A model generated the notes under the pieces. It made no database searches. It saw only the letters and a program-made list of their open reading frames with translations, and had not been told where the DNA came from. This document shows positions 45,775-56,219 of a DNA stretch of 64,000 bases, piece by piece. The number at the start of each line of letters is the position of its first letter. Within the stretch, counting starts at the first letter, position 1. The translations under genes and the position numbers were made by a program. Origin of the DNA: Streptomyces violaceorubidus (GTDB lineage: Bacteria; Actinomycetota; Actinomycetes; Streptomycetales; Streptomycetaceae); the NCBI RefSeq assembly GCF_000717995.1, contig NZ_JODM01000025.1, forward strand, positions 124,001 to 188,000. The letters run 5' to 3'.

Positions 45775-46356
45775 GTGCCAAGGATTCGAGCGGCCTCTGT
45801 GGCCGAGCACCGGTCGATGCAGCGTGCCGCCCTGCTGGACGCGGCACGCTCCCTGCTGTCCGACGGCGGAACGGAGGCGCTGACCTTCCCCGCCCTCGCC
45901 GAACGGACGGGCCTCGCCCGGTCGTCCGTCTACGAGTACTTCCGGTCGCGGGCGGCGGTGGTCGAGGAGCTGTGCGCCGTCGACTTCCCCGTCTGGGCCG
46001 CCGAGGTCGAGGCCGCGATGGAGCGCGAGGCGACCCCCGAGGCCAAGGTCGAGGTGTATGTGCGCAAGCAGCTGGACCTGGTCGGGGACCGGCGGCACCG
46101 GGCCGTCGTGGCCATCTCCGCGAGCGAGCTGGACGCCGGCGCCCGGGAGAAGATCCGGGCGGCGCACGGTGGACTGGTCGCGATGATCGTCGAGGCGCTG
46201 GGCGAGATGGGGCACGGCCAGCCGCGGCTGGCGGCGATGCTCCTCCAGGGCGTCGTCGACGCGGCCGTGCGGCGGATCGAACTGGGCGCGGCCGAGGAGC
46301 CGGCGGCGATCACGGAGGCGGCGGTCTCCATGGTGCTGCGCGGCGTGCGGGGCTGA
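45775..46356 (+). CDS. TetR-family transcriptional regulator
   Basis: The 193-residue protein has an N-terminal TetR helix-turn-helix: LLDAARSLLSDGGTEALTFP then ALAERTGLARSSVYEYFRSR. The C-terminal ligand domain is helical and not family-specific. It starts at GTG 45775, 105 nt after whiG, and its 3' end overlaps the convergent M23-like gene by 47 nt. The target is unknown. Confidence 0.88.
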   Translation: MPRIRAASVAEHRSMQRAALLDAARSLLSDGGTEALTFPALAERTGLARSSVYEYFRSRAAVVEELCAVDFPVWAAEVEAAMEREATPEAKVEVYVRKQLDLVGDRRHRAVVAISASELDAGAREKIRAAHGGLVAMIVEALGEMGHGQPRLAAMLLQGVVDAAVRRIELGAAEEPAAITEAAVSMVLRGVRG

Positions 46357-47011
46357 TCCCCGCACCGCCGGGCACCGGCACGCCCAGGACCGGCAGCAGC
46401 CTCGACGGACCCGCGTTCAGCAGCCACGGCGGGAGCAGGGACAGCGGGTTCAGATAGACCTCGCCCCGCAGCAGGCCCCAGTGCAGGCAGGCCGTGCAGT
46501 GCGGGCCCGTCGGCCGCACCGTGCCGAGCAATTCCCCGGCCGCGACCTCGTCACCCTTCTTCACGGCCGCCTCGACGGGGGCGTACGTCGTCCGCAGGGG
46601 CGCCTCGCCCGTCCCCGCCAGCTCCACCGAGACCACGCCCCGGCCCGCGACCTGCCCCGCGAACGACACCCGCCCCGCGGCCACCGCCCGCACCGGCTCC
46701 CCGCCGTCCGCGGCGAGGTCCACGCCGCGGTGCCCCGGTCCGTAGGGCGTCGCCGGGGGCTCCCAGCCCCGCAGGACCACGGGCCGCGTACCCACCGGCC
46801 AGTACCGGGCCACGGGCGGCACCGCCGGGTCCACCACCGGTTCCGCCGGGTCCACCACCGGGTCCGCCGGGTCCGGCAGGGACCACGCCGCCGTCGCCGT
46901 CGCCGGGCGCTGCGGCCCCGCCGCTCGGACGGCCAGGACAGCCAGGACGGCCAGGACGGCCGACACCACCACCGCTCGGGCGCACGCCCTCACCCATCGC
47001 CTCGTTCGCAT
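46310..47011 (-). CDS. M23 (LytM)-like exported protein with altered active site
   Basis: The 233-residue product has an arginine-rich start and a hydrophobic segment ([20 protein letters not shown]) that acts as signal peptide or anchor. A repeat-rich linker of Asp-Pro-Val units ([14 protein letters not shown]) and an M23-like domain follow. GHRGVDLA supplies the first zinc ligands, but the C-terminal HxH motif reads [10 protein letters not shown], with Cys replacing the catalytic His. It may be inactive or use Cys; many actinobacterial homologues share CLHWG as far as I recall. The C-terminus overlaps the TetR gene by 47 nt, convergent. I chose ATG 47011 (MRTRRW). Confidence 0.8.
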   Translation of the reverse strand: MRTRRWVRACARAVVVSAVLAVLAVLAVRAAGPQRPATATAAWSLPDPADPVVDPAEPVVDPAVPPVARYWPVGTRPVVLRGWEPPATPYGPGHRGVDLAADGGEPVRAVAAGRVSFAGQVAGRGVVSVELAGTGEAPLRTTYAPVEAAVKKGDEVAAGELLGTVRPTGPHCTACLHWGLLRGEVYLNPLSLLPPWLLNAGPSRLLPVLGVPVPGGAGISPARRAAPWRPPPP

Positions 47012-47280
47012 GCGAGCACCGTCCCGCACCGGGGCCCTTCGCGTCCGGCCCTGTGGACCGCGGGCCGGTTGTGGACAGCCGCGTCACCCGGCACCCCGCG
47101 GGTCCCGTACACTTCTGGTGGCGATCCGGGTCACCGGGTCGACTTCGCACGCCCCGACACGAGGCCCGCAAAGGCCCGTGTCAGCGCCCCTCGGTCCCTA
47201 GTGGCAGGCGCATCGCGGGCGTCAGGCGCGGGAGCCGTCCGGCTCGCGCGGCACAACCGAGAAACCAAGGAGATACGGCC

Positions 47281-48216
47281 ATGGCCGTCGTCACGATGCG
47301 GGAGCTGCTGGAGAGCGGCGTCCACTTCGGTCACCAGACCCGCCGTTGGAACCCGAAGATGAAGCGCTTCATCTTCACCGAGCGCAACGGCATCTACATC
47401 ATCGACCTGCTCCAGTCGCTGTCGTACATCGACCGCGCCTACGAGTTCGTCAAGGAGACCGTCGCCCACGGCGGCACGGTCATGTTCGTCGGCACGAAGA
47501 AGCAGGCGCAGGAGGCCATCGCCGAGCAGGCCACCCGCGTCGGCATGCCCTTCGTCAACCAGCGCTGGCTGGGCGGCATGCTCACCAACTTCTCGACCGT
47601 CTACAAGCGCCTGCAGCGCCTGAAGGAGCTCGAGCAGATCGACTTCGAGGACGTGGCCGCCTCCGGCCTCACCAAGAAGGAGCTGCTGGTCCTCTCCCGC
47701 GAGAAGGCCAAGCTGGAGAAGACCCTCGGCGGTATCCGCGAGATGTCCAAGGTGCCCAGCGCCGTCTGGATCGTGGACACCAAGAAGGAGCACATCGCGG
47801 TCGGCGAGGCCCGGAAGCTCAACATCCCGGTCGTCGCCATCCTCGACACCAACTGCGACCCCGACGAGGTCGACTACAAGATCCCGGGCAACGACGACGC
47901 GATCCGCTCCGTCACCCTGCTCACCCGCGTGATCGCCGACGCCGTCGCCGAGGGCCTCATCGCCCGTTCCGGTGTCGCCGGTGGCGCCAAGGGCGAGAAG
48001 GCCGCCGGCGAGCCGCTCGCCGAGTGGGAGCGCGACCTGCTCGAGGGCGAGAAGGCCGAGAAGAAGGACGACGCCGAGGCCGCCGAGAAGCCCGCCGAGG
48101 CTCCGGCTGCCGAGGCCGCCCCCGCCGAGGCTCCCGCCGCCGAGGCTCCCGCCGCCGAGGCTCCCGCCGCCGAGGCGCCGGCCGAGGCCCCGGCCGCGGA
48201 CGCCGAGCAGGCCTGA
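47281..48216 (+). CDS. rpsB: 30S ribosomal protein S2
   Basis: S2 joins the 30S subunit late and is needed for S1 or mRNA docking. The 311-residue product starts [20 protein letters not shown] and has the S2 core [20 protein letters not shown] and [19 protein letters not shown]. The last 60 residues are Ala/Pro/Glu-rich, with three exact 15-nt repeats (EAPAA) at 48127-48171. AAGGAGA precedes the ATG. A 160-nt leader follows a candidate -10 (TACACT, near 47110). Confidence 0.97.
   Translation: MAVVTMRELLESGVHFGHQTRRWNPKMKRFIFTERNGIYIIDLLQSLSYIDRAYEFVKETVAHGGTVMFVGTKKQAQEAIAEQATRVGMPFVNQRWLGGMLTNFSTVYKRLQRLKELEQIDFEDVAASGLTKKELLVLSREKAKLEKTLGGIREMSKVPSAVWIVDTKKEHIAVGEARKLNIPVVAILDTNCDPDEVDYKIPGNDDAIRSVTLLTRVIADAVAEGLIARSGVAGGAKGEKAAGEPLAEWERDLLEGEKAEKKDDAEAAEKPAEAPAAEAAPAEAPAAEAPAAEAPAAEAPAEAPAADAEQA
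48127..48171 (+). repeat. 15-nt tandem repeat in rpsB 3' end
   Basis: Three exact copies of GAGGCTCCCGCCGCC encode EAPAA units in the S2 tail. Further degenerate copies lie on both sides. Confidence 0.85.
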
Positions 48217-48234
48217 CCCTCACCACCTTCGGGT

Positions 48235-48273
48235 GCCGGACGGCGGGGGCCCACGAAGCCCCCGCCGTCCGGC
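48235..48273 (+). terminator. strong hairpin between rpsB and tsf
   Basis: A perfect 16-bp stem (48235-48250 with 48258-48273) with a 7-nt loop lies in the 94-nt gap. It could reduce transcription of tsf relative to rpsB. Confidence 0.82.
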
Positions 48274-48310
48274 CCGTAGATCCTCAGACTTCGAGAGAGA
48301 TTCCGGAATC

Positions 48311-49147
48311 ATGGCGAACTACACCGCCGCCGACGTCAAGAAGCTCCGCGAGCTCACCGGCGCCGGCATGATGGACTGCAAGAAGGCGCTGGACGAGGCC
48401 GAGGGCAACGTCGAGAAGGCCGTCGAGGCGCTCCGTATCAAGGGCCAGAAGGGCGTCGCCAAGCGCGAGGGCCGCTCTGCCGAGAACGGCGCCGTCGTCT
48501 CGATCATCGCCGACGACAACACCTCGGGTGTCCTCGTCGAGCTGAAGTGCGAGACGGACTTCGTCGCCAAGGGCGAGAAGTTCCAGACCGTCGCCACGAC
48601 CATCGCCGAGCACATCGCCAAGGCCTCCCCGGCCGACCTGGAGGCCCTGCTCGCCTCCGAGATCGAGCCCGGCAAGACCGTCCAGGCGTACGTGGACGAG
48701 GCCAACGCCAACCTCGGCGAGAAGATCGTCCTGGACCGCTTCGCGCAGTTCTCCGGCGGCTTCGTGACCGCGTACATGCACCGCACGATGCCCGACCTGC
48801 CCCCGCAGATCGGTGTCCTCGTCGAGCTGGACAAGCCCAACGCCGAGATCGCCAAGGGCGTCGCCCAGCACATCGCCGCCTTCGCGCCGAAGTACCTCTC
48901 CAAGGAGGACGTCCCGGCCGAGGTCGTCGAGTCCGAGCGCCGCGTCGCCGAGGAGACCACCCGCGCCGAGGGCAAGCCCGAGGCCGCCCTGCCGAAGATC
49001 GTCGAGGGTCGCCTCAACGGCTTCTTCAAGGACGCCACCCTGCTCGGCCAGCCCTACGCCCTGGACAACAAGAAGTCCGTCCAGAAGGTGCTGGAAGAGG
49101 CCGGTGTCAGCCTGAAGCGCTTCTCGCGCATCAAGGTCGGCATCTGA
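48311..49147 (+). CDS. tsf: translation elongation factor Ts
   Basis: EF-Ts exchanges GDP for GTP on EF-Tu. The 278-residue product starts ANYTAADVKKLRELTGAGMM and has the signature ELKCETDFVAKGEKF, with both core sub-domains and a C-terminal module. ATG 48311 follows GAGAGA. It is part of the conserved rpsB-tsf-pyrH-frr-cdsA cluster. Confidence 0.97.
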   Translation: MANYTAADVKKLRELTGAGMMDCKKALDEAEGNVEKAVEALRIKGQKGVAKREGRSAENGAVVSIIADDNTSGVLVELKCETDFVAKGEKFQTVATTIAEHIAKASPADLEALLASEIEPGKTVQAYVDEANANLGEKIVLDRFAQFSGGFVTAYMHRTMPDLPPQIGVLVELDKPNAEIAKGVAQHIAAFAPKYLSKEDVPAEVVESERRVAEETTRAEGKPEAALPKIVEGRLNGFFKDATLLGQPYALDNKKSVQKVLEEAGVSLKRFSRIKVGI

Positions 49148-49257
49148 GTCCGTACCGCGACGGACGTACGACCCCGGTAGGGTCGACAGCAGTCGTCGGC
49201 GCCGTTCGCGTATGCCGTTGCGTACACGCGCGTGGCGGCGGACGACAGCAGATCTGA

Positions 49258-50112
<855 letters not shown>

Positions 50113-50289
50113 CCGGAGAACACCCCCGTCCGTGGACGCCACCTGTCCGGGGGACGGACGGGACGGGGCCGGGCCGGGGGATGGACAATGTCCCGCCGGT
50201 CGGGAACCGTGCAGGAAGAACGCGACGCAGCCGGCCGCAGCCCGCAGGGAGCCGCAGCCGGGCCTACTCAAGACACGCAGGAGCAAGTG

Positions 50290-50847
50290 GTGATCGAAGA
50301 GACCCTCCTCGAGGCCGAGGAGAAGATGGAGAAGGCCGTCGTGGTCGCCAAGGAGGACTTCGCCGCGATCCGCACCGGCCGTGCGCACCCGGCGATGTTC
50401 AACAAGATCGTGGCCGACTACTACGGCGCGCCGACGCCGATCAACCAGCTGGCCTCGTTCTCCGTGCCCGAGCCGCGGATGGCCGTGGTGACCCCCTTCG
50501 ACAAGAGCGCCCTGCGCAACATCGAGCAGGCGATCCGCGACTCCGACCTGGGCGTCAACCCGAGCAACGACGGCAACATCATCCGGGTGGTCTTCCCGGA
50601 GCTGACCGAGGAGCGCCGCCGGGAGTACATCAAGGTGGCCAAGGGCAAGGGCGAGGACGCCAAGGTCTCGATCCGCTCCGTGCGCCGCAAGGCCAAGGAC
50701 ACCATCGACAAGCTGGTCAAGGACGGCGAGGTCGGCGAGGACGAGGGCCGCCGTGCGGAGAAGGAGCTCGACGACACCACCGCCAAGTACGTCGCGCAGG
50801 TGGACGAGCTCCTGAAGCACAAGGAAGCGGAGCTGCTCGAGGTCTGA
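50290..50847 (+). CDS. frr: ribosome recycling factor
   Basis: RRF splits post-termination ribosomes with EF-G. The 185-residue product has [20 protein letters not shown] then AIRTGRAHP, and ends in the usual three-helix-bundle sequence. GTG 50290 is set by AGGAG six bases upstream and the family length; the open frame upstream is not conserved. Its stop overlaps the cdsA start by one base. Confidence 0.96.
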   Translation: MIEETLLEAEEKMEKAVVVAKEDFAAIRTGRAHPAMFNKIVADYYGAPTPINQLASFSVPEPRMAVVTPFDKSALRNIEQAIRDSDLGVNPSNDGNIIRVVFPELTEERRREYIKVAKGKGEDAKVSIRSVRRKAKDTIDKLVKDGEVGEDEGRRAEKELDDTTAKYVAQVDELLKHKEAELLEV

Positions 50848-52025
50848 TGAACGACTCTTCCTGGGGAGCGCCGCCACAAGCCGGGTACTGGGGGCCGTCC
50901 GACCAGGGACCCGTCCAGGGCGCCGGTCCGGCGGGTTCCGCGTACGATGCGCACTACGCGCAGCAGACTCGCCCCATGCCCATCGTGCCCGACGTACCCG
51001 AACACGGCGGAGACCAGGACGACGACCAGGGGACCGCTCGGCCGAGCGGTCCCTTGTTCCGGGACGAGCCGTTCCACGACCAGCCCGTTCGCGACGAGCA
51101 GTATCGCGACCCGAGTCCGTCGGCGCAGCCGTATGCGGCGGTGCCGCAGAATCCGGAGCCCATGCCCGACGCCCCGCAGCCGGCGCAGCCCCAGCCGTCG
51201 CAGCCGAAGAAGAGCGCGGGGCGCGACCTGGGTGCCGCGATAGGGGTGGGCGTCGGTCTCGGCGTGGTGATCATCGCCTCGCTGTTCGTCGTCAAGGCGG
51301 TCTTCGTCGGCGTGATCGCGGTCGCGGTCGTGGTGGGCCTGTGGGAGCTGACCACGCGGCTGGAGGAACGCAAGGGCATCAAGGCACCCCTCGTGCCGCT
51401 CGCGATCGGCGGCGCCGCGATGGTGATCGCCGGTTACGCGCGCGGTGCGGAGGGGGCGTGGGTCGCCATGGCCCTCACCGCGCTCGCGGTCCTGGTCTGG
51501 CGGGTGACGGAACCGCCCGAGGGTTACCTCAAGGACGTCACGGCGGGGCTGTTCGCCGCGTTCTACGTGCCGTTCCTGGCCACGTTCGTCGCCATGATGC
51601 TGGCGGCCGACGACGGTGCCTGGCGCGTGCTGGTCTTCCTGATACTGACGGTCGTCAGCGACACCGGGGCCTACGCCGTCGGTTGGCGCTTCGGCAGGAA
51701 GAAGCTCGCCCCGCGCATCAGCCCCGGCAAGACCCGCGAGGGCCTCATGGGAGCGGTGGCGTTCGCGATGGTGGCGGGCGCGCTGTGCATGCAGTTCCTG
51801 ATCGACGACGGCACCTGGTGGCAGGGTCTGCTGCTCGGCCTCGTGGTCGCGATCAGCGCCACCCTGGGCGACCTCGGCGAGTCCATGATCAAGCGGGACC
51901 TCGGCATCAAGGACATGGGCACCCTTTTGCCGGGCCACGGCGGCATCATGGACCGCCTCGACTCCCTCCTGCCGACGGCACCGGTGGCGTGGCTGCTGCT
52001 GGTGATCTTCGTGGGGTCGGGCTGA
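50847..52025 (+). CDS. cdsA: phosphatidate cytidylyltransferase
   Basis: CdsA makes CDP-diacylglycerol, the precursor of phospholipids. The 392-residue protein has an unusual 125-residue Gln/Pro/Asp-rich N-terminus (probably cytoplasmic and disordered) and then eight or so membrane segments. The CDP-alcohol signature is near the end: [20 protein letters not shown], continuing [23 protein letters not shown] 50847 is coupled to frr. The N-terminal region contains a 24-bp perfect palindrome. Confidence 0.94.
   Translation: MNDSSWGAPPQAGYWGPSDQGPVQGAGPAGSAYDAHYAQQTRPMPIVPDVPEHGGDQDDDQGTARPSGPLFRDEPFHDQPVRDEQYRDPSPSAQPYAAVPQNPEPMPDAPQPAQPQPSQPKKSAGRDLGAAIGVGVGLGVVIIASLFVVKAVFVGVIAVAVVVGLWELTTRLEERKGIKAPLVPLAIGGAAMVIAGYARGAEGAWVAMALTALAVLVWRVTEPPEGYLKDVTAGLFAAFYVPFLATFVAMMLAADDGAWRVLVFLILTVVSDTGAYAVGWRFGRKKLAPRISPGKTREGLMGAVAFAMVAGALCMQFLIDDGTWWQGLLLGLVVAISATLGDLGESMIKRDLGIKDMGTLLPGHGGIMDRLDSLLPTAPVAWLLLVIFVGSG
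51030..51053. repeat. 24-bp perfect palindrome within cdsA
   Basis: The 24 bases from 51030 are identical to their reverse complement, with half-site GGGACCGCTCGG. They lie in the low-complexity 5' part of cdsA and could form a strong mRNA hairpin or bind a dimeric protein. Confidence 0.85.
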
Positions 52026-52137
52026 TCCGGTCGACGACTCCTCCAGGAGGCGTCTGACCTGCTGGTTCTTCGGAGAGGGGCTCGTTGTCCACAGGGCGGC
52101 GGGTCCCTCTGCGTATGTCTGCGACACTGGTATGGCC

Positions 52138-53244
52138 ATGCCTAAGCCCGGAGAACTCACATTTGTCGCGCCGCGCGGAGCCAAGAAGCCGCCGCGGCAC
52201 CTCGCCGACCTCACGCCCGCCGAGCGCAAGGAGGCTGTCGCCGCGATCGGTGAGAAGCCGTTCCGTGCGAAGCAGCTCTCGCAGCACTACTTCGCGCGGT
52301 ACGCGCACGCCCCCGAGGAGTGGACCGACATCCCCGCCGGTTCGCGCCAGGGGCTGCGGGAGGCGTTGCTGCCCGACCTGATGACGGTCGTGCGGCACCT
52401 TTCGACCGACCAGGGGACCACGCGCAAGACACTGTGGAAGCTGTTCGACGGGACGCTGGTCGAGTCCGTCCTCATGCGCTACCCGGACCGGGTGACCATG
52501 TGCATCAGCTCCCAGGCCGGCTGCGGCATGAACTGCCCGTTCTGCGCCACCGGCCAGGCCGGCCTCGACCGGAACCTGTCGACCGCCGAGATCGTGCACC
52601 AGATCGTGGACGGCATGCGGGCGCTCAGGGACGGCGAGGTCCCGGGAGGCCCCGCGCGGCTCAGCAACATCGTGTTCATGGGCATGGGCGAGCCCCTCGC
52701 CAACTACAACCGGGTCGTGGGCGCCATCCGCCGGCTCACCGACCCCGAGCCGGACGGGCTGGGGCTCTCCCAGCGCGGGATCACCGTCTCCACCGTCGGT
52801 CTCGTCCCCGCGATCCACCGCTTCACCGGCGAGGGCTTCAAGTGCCGCCTCGCCATCTCCCTGCACGCCCCCGACGACGAGCTGCGCGACACCCTCGTCC
52901 CCGTCAACACGCGGTGGAAGGTGCGCGAGGTGCTGGACGCCGGGTTCGAGTACGCGGCGACGTCGGGGCGCCGGCTGTCCATCGAGTACGCCCTCATCCG
53001 CGACATCAACGACCAGGCCTGGCGCGGTGACCGTCTCGGGCGGCTGCTCAAGGGCAGGCCCGTGCACGTCAACCTGATCCCGCTCAACCCCACGCCCGGC
53101 TCCAAGTGGACCGCGTCCCGGCCCGAGGACGAGAAGGCGTTCGTGGAGACGATCGCGGCGCACGGCGTGCCGGTGACGATCCGGGACACCCGTGGGCAGG
53201 AGATCGACGGGGCGTGTGGTCAGCTCGCCGCGAGCGAGCGGTAA
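52138..53244 (+). CDS. rlmN: dual-specificity RNA methyltransferase RlmN
   Basis: RlmN is a radical SAM enzyme that methylates C2 of A2503 in 23S rRNA and A37 in some tRNAs. The 368-residue protein has the CxxxCxxC cluster (CGMNCPFC), the second conserved Cys in IDGACGQL near the C-terminus, and the GMGEPLANY motif. ATG 52138 (MPKPG) gives the usual length; ATG 52132 would add two residues. There is only about 110 nt between cdsA and this gene. Confidence 0.95.
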   Translation: MPKPGELTFVAPRGAKKPPRHLADLTPAERKEAVAAIGEKPFRAKQLSQHYFARYAHAPEEWTDIPAGSRQGLREALLPDLMTVVRHLSTDQGTTRKTLWKLFDGTLVESVLMRYPDRVTMCISSQAGCGMNCPFCATGQAGLDRNLSTAEIVHQIVDGMRALRDGEVPGGPARLSNIVFMGMGEPLANYNRVVGAIRRLTDPEPDGLGLSQRGITVSTVGLVPAIHRFTGEGFKCRLAISLHAPDDELRDTLVPVNTRWKVREVLDAGFEYAATSGRRLSIEYALIRDINDQAWRGDRLGRLLKGRPVHVNLIPLNPTPGSKWTASRPEDEKAFVETIAAHGVPVTIRDTRGQEIDGACGQLAASER

Positions 53245-53286
53245 CCTGACCGGCGGAAGTACATCAGCACAGTCACATCTTCAAAT

Positions 53287-53378
53287 TCCGACAGGGGAGC
53301 GCCACAGCGCTGAGAGTGCGGCACCGGCCGCAGACCCTCCGAACCTGGCCCAGGTCATTCTGGGTAGGGAGATCGGTC
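53287..53378 (+). promoter_or_regulatory. TPP (thi-box) riboswitch aptamer
   Basis: The THI consensus elements are all present: AGGGGAGC, GCTGAGAGTGCGGC, GCAGACCCTCCGAACCTG and TGGGTAGGGAGATC. The closing stem P1 uses CCGA (53288-53291) with TCGG (53373-53376). It lies upstream of the thiamine ABC transporter and should repress it when TPP is high. Confidence 0.95.
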
Positions 53379-53400
53379 ACCACTCGAGCTGTTGCGCCCT

Positions 53401-53429
53401 GCCCGGGACCCTCGCCAGGGGTTCCGGGC
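53401..53429 (+). promoter_or_regulatory. hairpin in the TPP riboswitch expression platform
   Basis: A stem of about 12 bp (GCCCGGGACCCT with AGGGGTTCCGGGC, including G-U pairs) closes a CGCC loop. It has no U tract and could act as a terminator or structural spacer. Confidence 0.65.
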
Positions 53430-53442
53430 GGGGCCGCGTCTT

Positions 53443-53461
53443 CTCCTGGTCACCCAGGAGG
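53443..53461 (+). promoter_or_regulatory. thiB ribosome binding site inside a sequestering hairpin
   Basis: CTCCTGG (53443-53449) pairs with CCAGGAG (53454-53460), which contains most of the AGGAGG ribosome binding site (53456-53461), six bases before GTG 53468. This suggests translational control by the riboswitch. Confidence 0.7.
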
Positions 53462-53467
53462 GATTCA

Positions 53468-54559
53468 GTGAGCATCACCAAGAAGGTCAGTGTCCTCGCC
53501 GTCGGTCTCGGCATGGTCGGCACCCTGGCCGCCTGCGGATCGTCGTCGGACGACGCCGGCGGCAGCGGCTCCGGCGGCTCCAAGACCGTGACCCTCGTCA
53601 GCCACGACTCGTGGGCCGCGTCCAAGGACGTCGTCGCCGCCTTCGAGAAGGAGTCGGGCTACAAGGTCAAGGTCCTGGAGGACGGCGACGCCGGGCAGGC
53701 CGTCAACAAGGCCATCCTCACCAAGGACAACCCGCAGGGCGACGTGTTCTTCGGCGTCGACAACACCCTGCTGTCCCGGGCGCTCGACAACGGCCTGTTC
53801 CAGTCGTACGAGGCCAAGGACTCCGACCAGGTCCGGCCCGAGTACCGGACCGACCAGGACAAGCACCGGGTCACGCCCGTCGACACCGGCGACATCTGCG
53901 TCAACTACGACAAGGCGTACTTCGACAAGCACGGGCTGACGCCGCCGAAGTCCTTCGACGACCTGGTCAAGCCCGCGTACAAGGACCTGCTCGTCACCGA
54001 GAACGCGGGCAGTTCCTCGCCGGGTCTCGGATTCCTGCTCGGCACGGCCGCCCAGTACGGCGACAGGGGCTGGGAGGGCTACTGGAAGAAGCTCAAGGCG
54101 AACGGCGTCAAGGTCGTCGACAGCTGGGAGCAGGCGTACAACGAGGAGTTCTCCGGCTCGGCCGGCGGCAAGAAGGCCAAGGGCGACCGTCCGCTCGTCG
54201 TCTCCTACGCCTCCTCGCCGCCGGCCGAGGTCGTCTACGCCGACCCGCAGCCGGCCACCGCCCCCACGGGCGTCGCCGACGGCACCTGCTTCCGGCAGAT
54301 CGAGTACGCGGGCCTGCTCAGCAACGCGAAGAACCCCGAGGCCGGCAAGGCACTCCTCGACTTCCTGCTGAGCAGGACCTTCCAGGAGGACATGCCGCTG
54401 AACATGTTCGTCTACCCGGTGCGGCAGGGCGCGCAGGTCCCCGAGGTGTTCTCGAAGTCCGGGCCGCAGGCGAAGGACCCGCGGACCCTCGACCCGGCGA
54501 AGATCGCCGACAACCGCGACCAGTGGGTCAAGTCGTGGACCTCGCTCGTACTGAAGTGA
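53468..54559 (+). CDS. thiB: thiamine ABC transporter substrate-binding lipoprotein
   Basis: The 363-residue product is a lipoprotein (KKVSVLAVGLGMVGTLAAC, lipobox LAAC). It is similar to thiamine/TPP-binding ThiB of the iron-type binding protein family: VTLVSHDSWAASKDVVAAFE at the start of the mature domain, and GDVFFGVDNTLLSRALDNGL. The TPP riboswitch upstream supports thiamine as ligand. GTG 53468 is positioned by AGGAGG. Its stop overlaps thiP (GTGA). Confidence 0.93.
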   Translation: MSITKKVSVLAVGLGMVGTLAACGSSSDDAGGSGSGGSKTVTLVSHDSWAASKDVVAAFEKESGYKVKVLEDGDAGQAVNKAILTKDNPQGDVFFGVDNTLLSRALDNGLFQSYEAKDSDQVRPEYRTDQDKHRVTPVDTGDICVNYDKAYFDKHGLTPPKSFDDLVKPAYKDLLVTENAGSSSPGLGFLLGTAAQYGDRGWEGYWKKLKANGVKVVDSWEQAYNEEFSGSAGGKKAKGDRPLVVSYASSPPAEVVYADPQPATAPTGVADGTCFRQIEYAGLLSNAKNPEAGKALLDFLLSRTFQEDMPLNMFVYPVRQGAQVPEVFSKSGPQAKDPRTLDPAKIADNRDQWVKSWTSLVLK

Positions 54560-56217
54560 GCCAGGGGGACGAGCGGGCGCGGACCGTGCGCGGGAGCGCG
54601 GCGCGGCTCGGCCTGATGGCCGTGCCCGTCGCGTTCTTCGCGGTGTTCTTCGCCTACCCCGTCGCCGCCATCGTCGCGCGCGGCCTGGACGTCGACGGGG
54701 CCTGGCGGTTCGGGCGGATCGGGGACGTGCTCGCGCAGTCCGACATGCGGCACGTGCTGTGGTTCACCACCTGGCAGGCGCTGGCGTCCACCGCGCTCAC
54801 CCTGCTGATCGCGCTGCCCGGCGCCTACGTCTTCGCCCGCTTCGACTTCCCCGGCAAGCAGATCCTGCGGGCCGTGGTGACCGTGCCGTTCGTGCTGCCG
54901 ACGGTGGTCGTCGGCACGGCGTTCCTGGCGCTGGTGGGGCGCGGCGGACTGCTGGACGAGCTGTGGGGCGTGCGCCTGGACACCACGGTGTGGGCGATCC
55001 TGCTCGCGCACGTCTTCTTCAACTACGCGGTCGTCGTCCGCACCGTCGGCGGACTGTGGGCGCAGCTCGATCCGCGGCAGGAGGAGGCCGCGCGGATGCT
55101 GGGCGCCTCGCGGCTGCGGGCCTGGCGGCAGGTGACACTGCCCGCGCTGGCGCCCGCCGTGGCCGCCGCCGCGCTGATGGTCTTCCTGTTCACCTTCACC
55201 TCCTTCGGCGTCGTCCAGATCCTCGGCGGGCCCACCTTCTCCACCCTGGAGGTGGAGATCTACCGGCAGACCTCGCAGGTCTTCGACCTGTCCACGGCGG
55301 CCGTCCTGACGCTGGTCCAGTTCGCCGCCGTCGCCGCCGTCCTCGCCGTGCACGCCTGGACGGTGCGGCGGCGCGAGAGCGCCCTCAGACTGGTGGACGC
55401 GGCCACGACCGCGCGCCGGCCGCGCGGGGCCGGGCAGTGGTCGCTGCTCGCCGGGGTCCTGGCAGTCATCGCCGTCCTGCTGGTGCTGCCGCCGGCGGTA
55501 CTGGTCCAGCGGTCGCTCGGCGCGTCCGGCTTCGGCTACTACCGGGCGCTGACCCGCGAGGACGGCGGTGCCTTCCTCGTCCCGCCGATCGAGGCGCTCG
55601 GCAACTCCCTCCAGTACGCCGTCGCCGCCACCGGCATCGCCGTGGTGATCGGCGCGCTGGCCGCGACCGCGCTGACCCGGCGGGACGCGGGCCGCTTCGT
55701 GCGCGGGTTCGACGCGCTGCTGATGCTCCCGCTCGGGGTGTCGGCCGTGACGGTCGGCTTCGGGTTCCTCATCGCGCTGGACGAACCCCCGCTGGACCTC
55801 AGATCCTCCTGGATCCTGGTGCCGCTCGCACAGGCGCTGGTGGGTGTCCCCTTCGTCGTACGGACCATGCTGCCGGTGCTGCGGGCGGTGGACGGACGGC
55901 TCAGGGAGGCGGCGGCGGTGCTGGGCGCGTCGCCCTGGCGCGTGTGGCGTGAGGTGGACCTGCCGATGGTGCGGCGGGCACTGCTGGTCGCGGCCGGGTT
56001 CGCCTTCGCGGTGTCGCTGGGCGAGTTCGGGGCGACCGTGTTCCTCGCACGGCCCGACAACCCGACCCTGCCGGTCGCCGTGGCGCGGCTGCTGGGGCGG
56101 CCCGGAGACCTGAACTACGGCCGGGCGATGGCCCTTTCGACGATTCTGATGCTGGTGTGCGCGGTGGCCCTGGTGGTGCTGGAGCGGCTGCGGACCGACC
56201 GGAGCGGGGAGTTCTGA
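54556..56217 (+). CDS. thiP: thiamine ABC transporter permease
   Basis: The 553-residue protein is a fused double permease with about 12 membrane helices and two EAA loops (EEAARMLGASRLRAWRQVTL and REAAAVLGASPWRVWREVDL), as in ThiP of enteric bacteria. The start overlaps thiB by GTGA, and the ATPase gene follows 2 nt after the stop. Confidence 0.94.
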   Translation: MSQGDERARTVRGSAARLGLMAVPVAFFAVFFAYPVAAIVARGLDVDGAWRFGRIGDVLAQSDMRHVLWFTTWQALASTALTLLIALPGAYVFARFDFPGKQILRAVVTVPFVLPTVVVGTAFLALVGRGGLLDELWGVRLDTTVWAILLAHVFFNYAVVVRTVGGLWAQLDPRQEEAARMLGASRLRAWRQVTLPALAPAVAAAALMVFLFTFTSFGVVQILGGPTFSTLEVEIYRQTSQVFDLSTAAVLTLVQFAAVAAVLAVHAWTVRRRESALRLVDAATTARRPRGAGQWSLLAGVLAVIAVLLVLPPAVLVQRSLGASGFGYYRALTREDGGAFLVPPIEALGNSLQYAVAATGIAVVIGALAATALTRRDAGRFVRGFDALLMLPLGVSAVTVGFGFLIALDEPPLDLRSSWILVPLAQALVGVPFVVRTMLPVLRAVDGRLREAAAVLGASPWRVWREVDLPMVRRALLVAAGFAFAVSLGEFGATVFLARPDNPTLPVAVARLLGRPGDLNYGRAMALSTILMLVCAVALVVLERLRTDRSGEF

Positions 56218-56219
56218 CC

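Noticed and set aside
52026..52137. Possible small gene between cdsA and rlmN
   Set aside because: The gap is too short and no start with a ribosome binding site was found.
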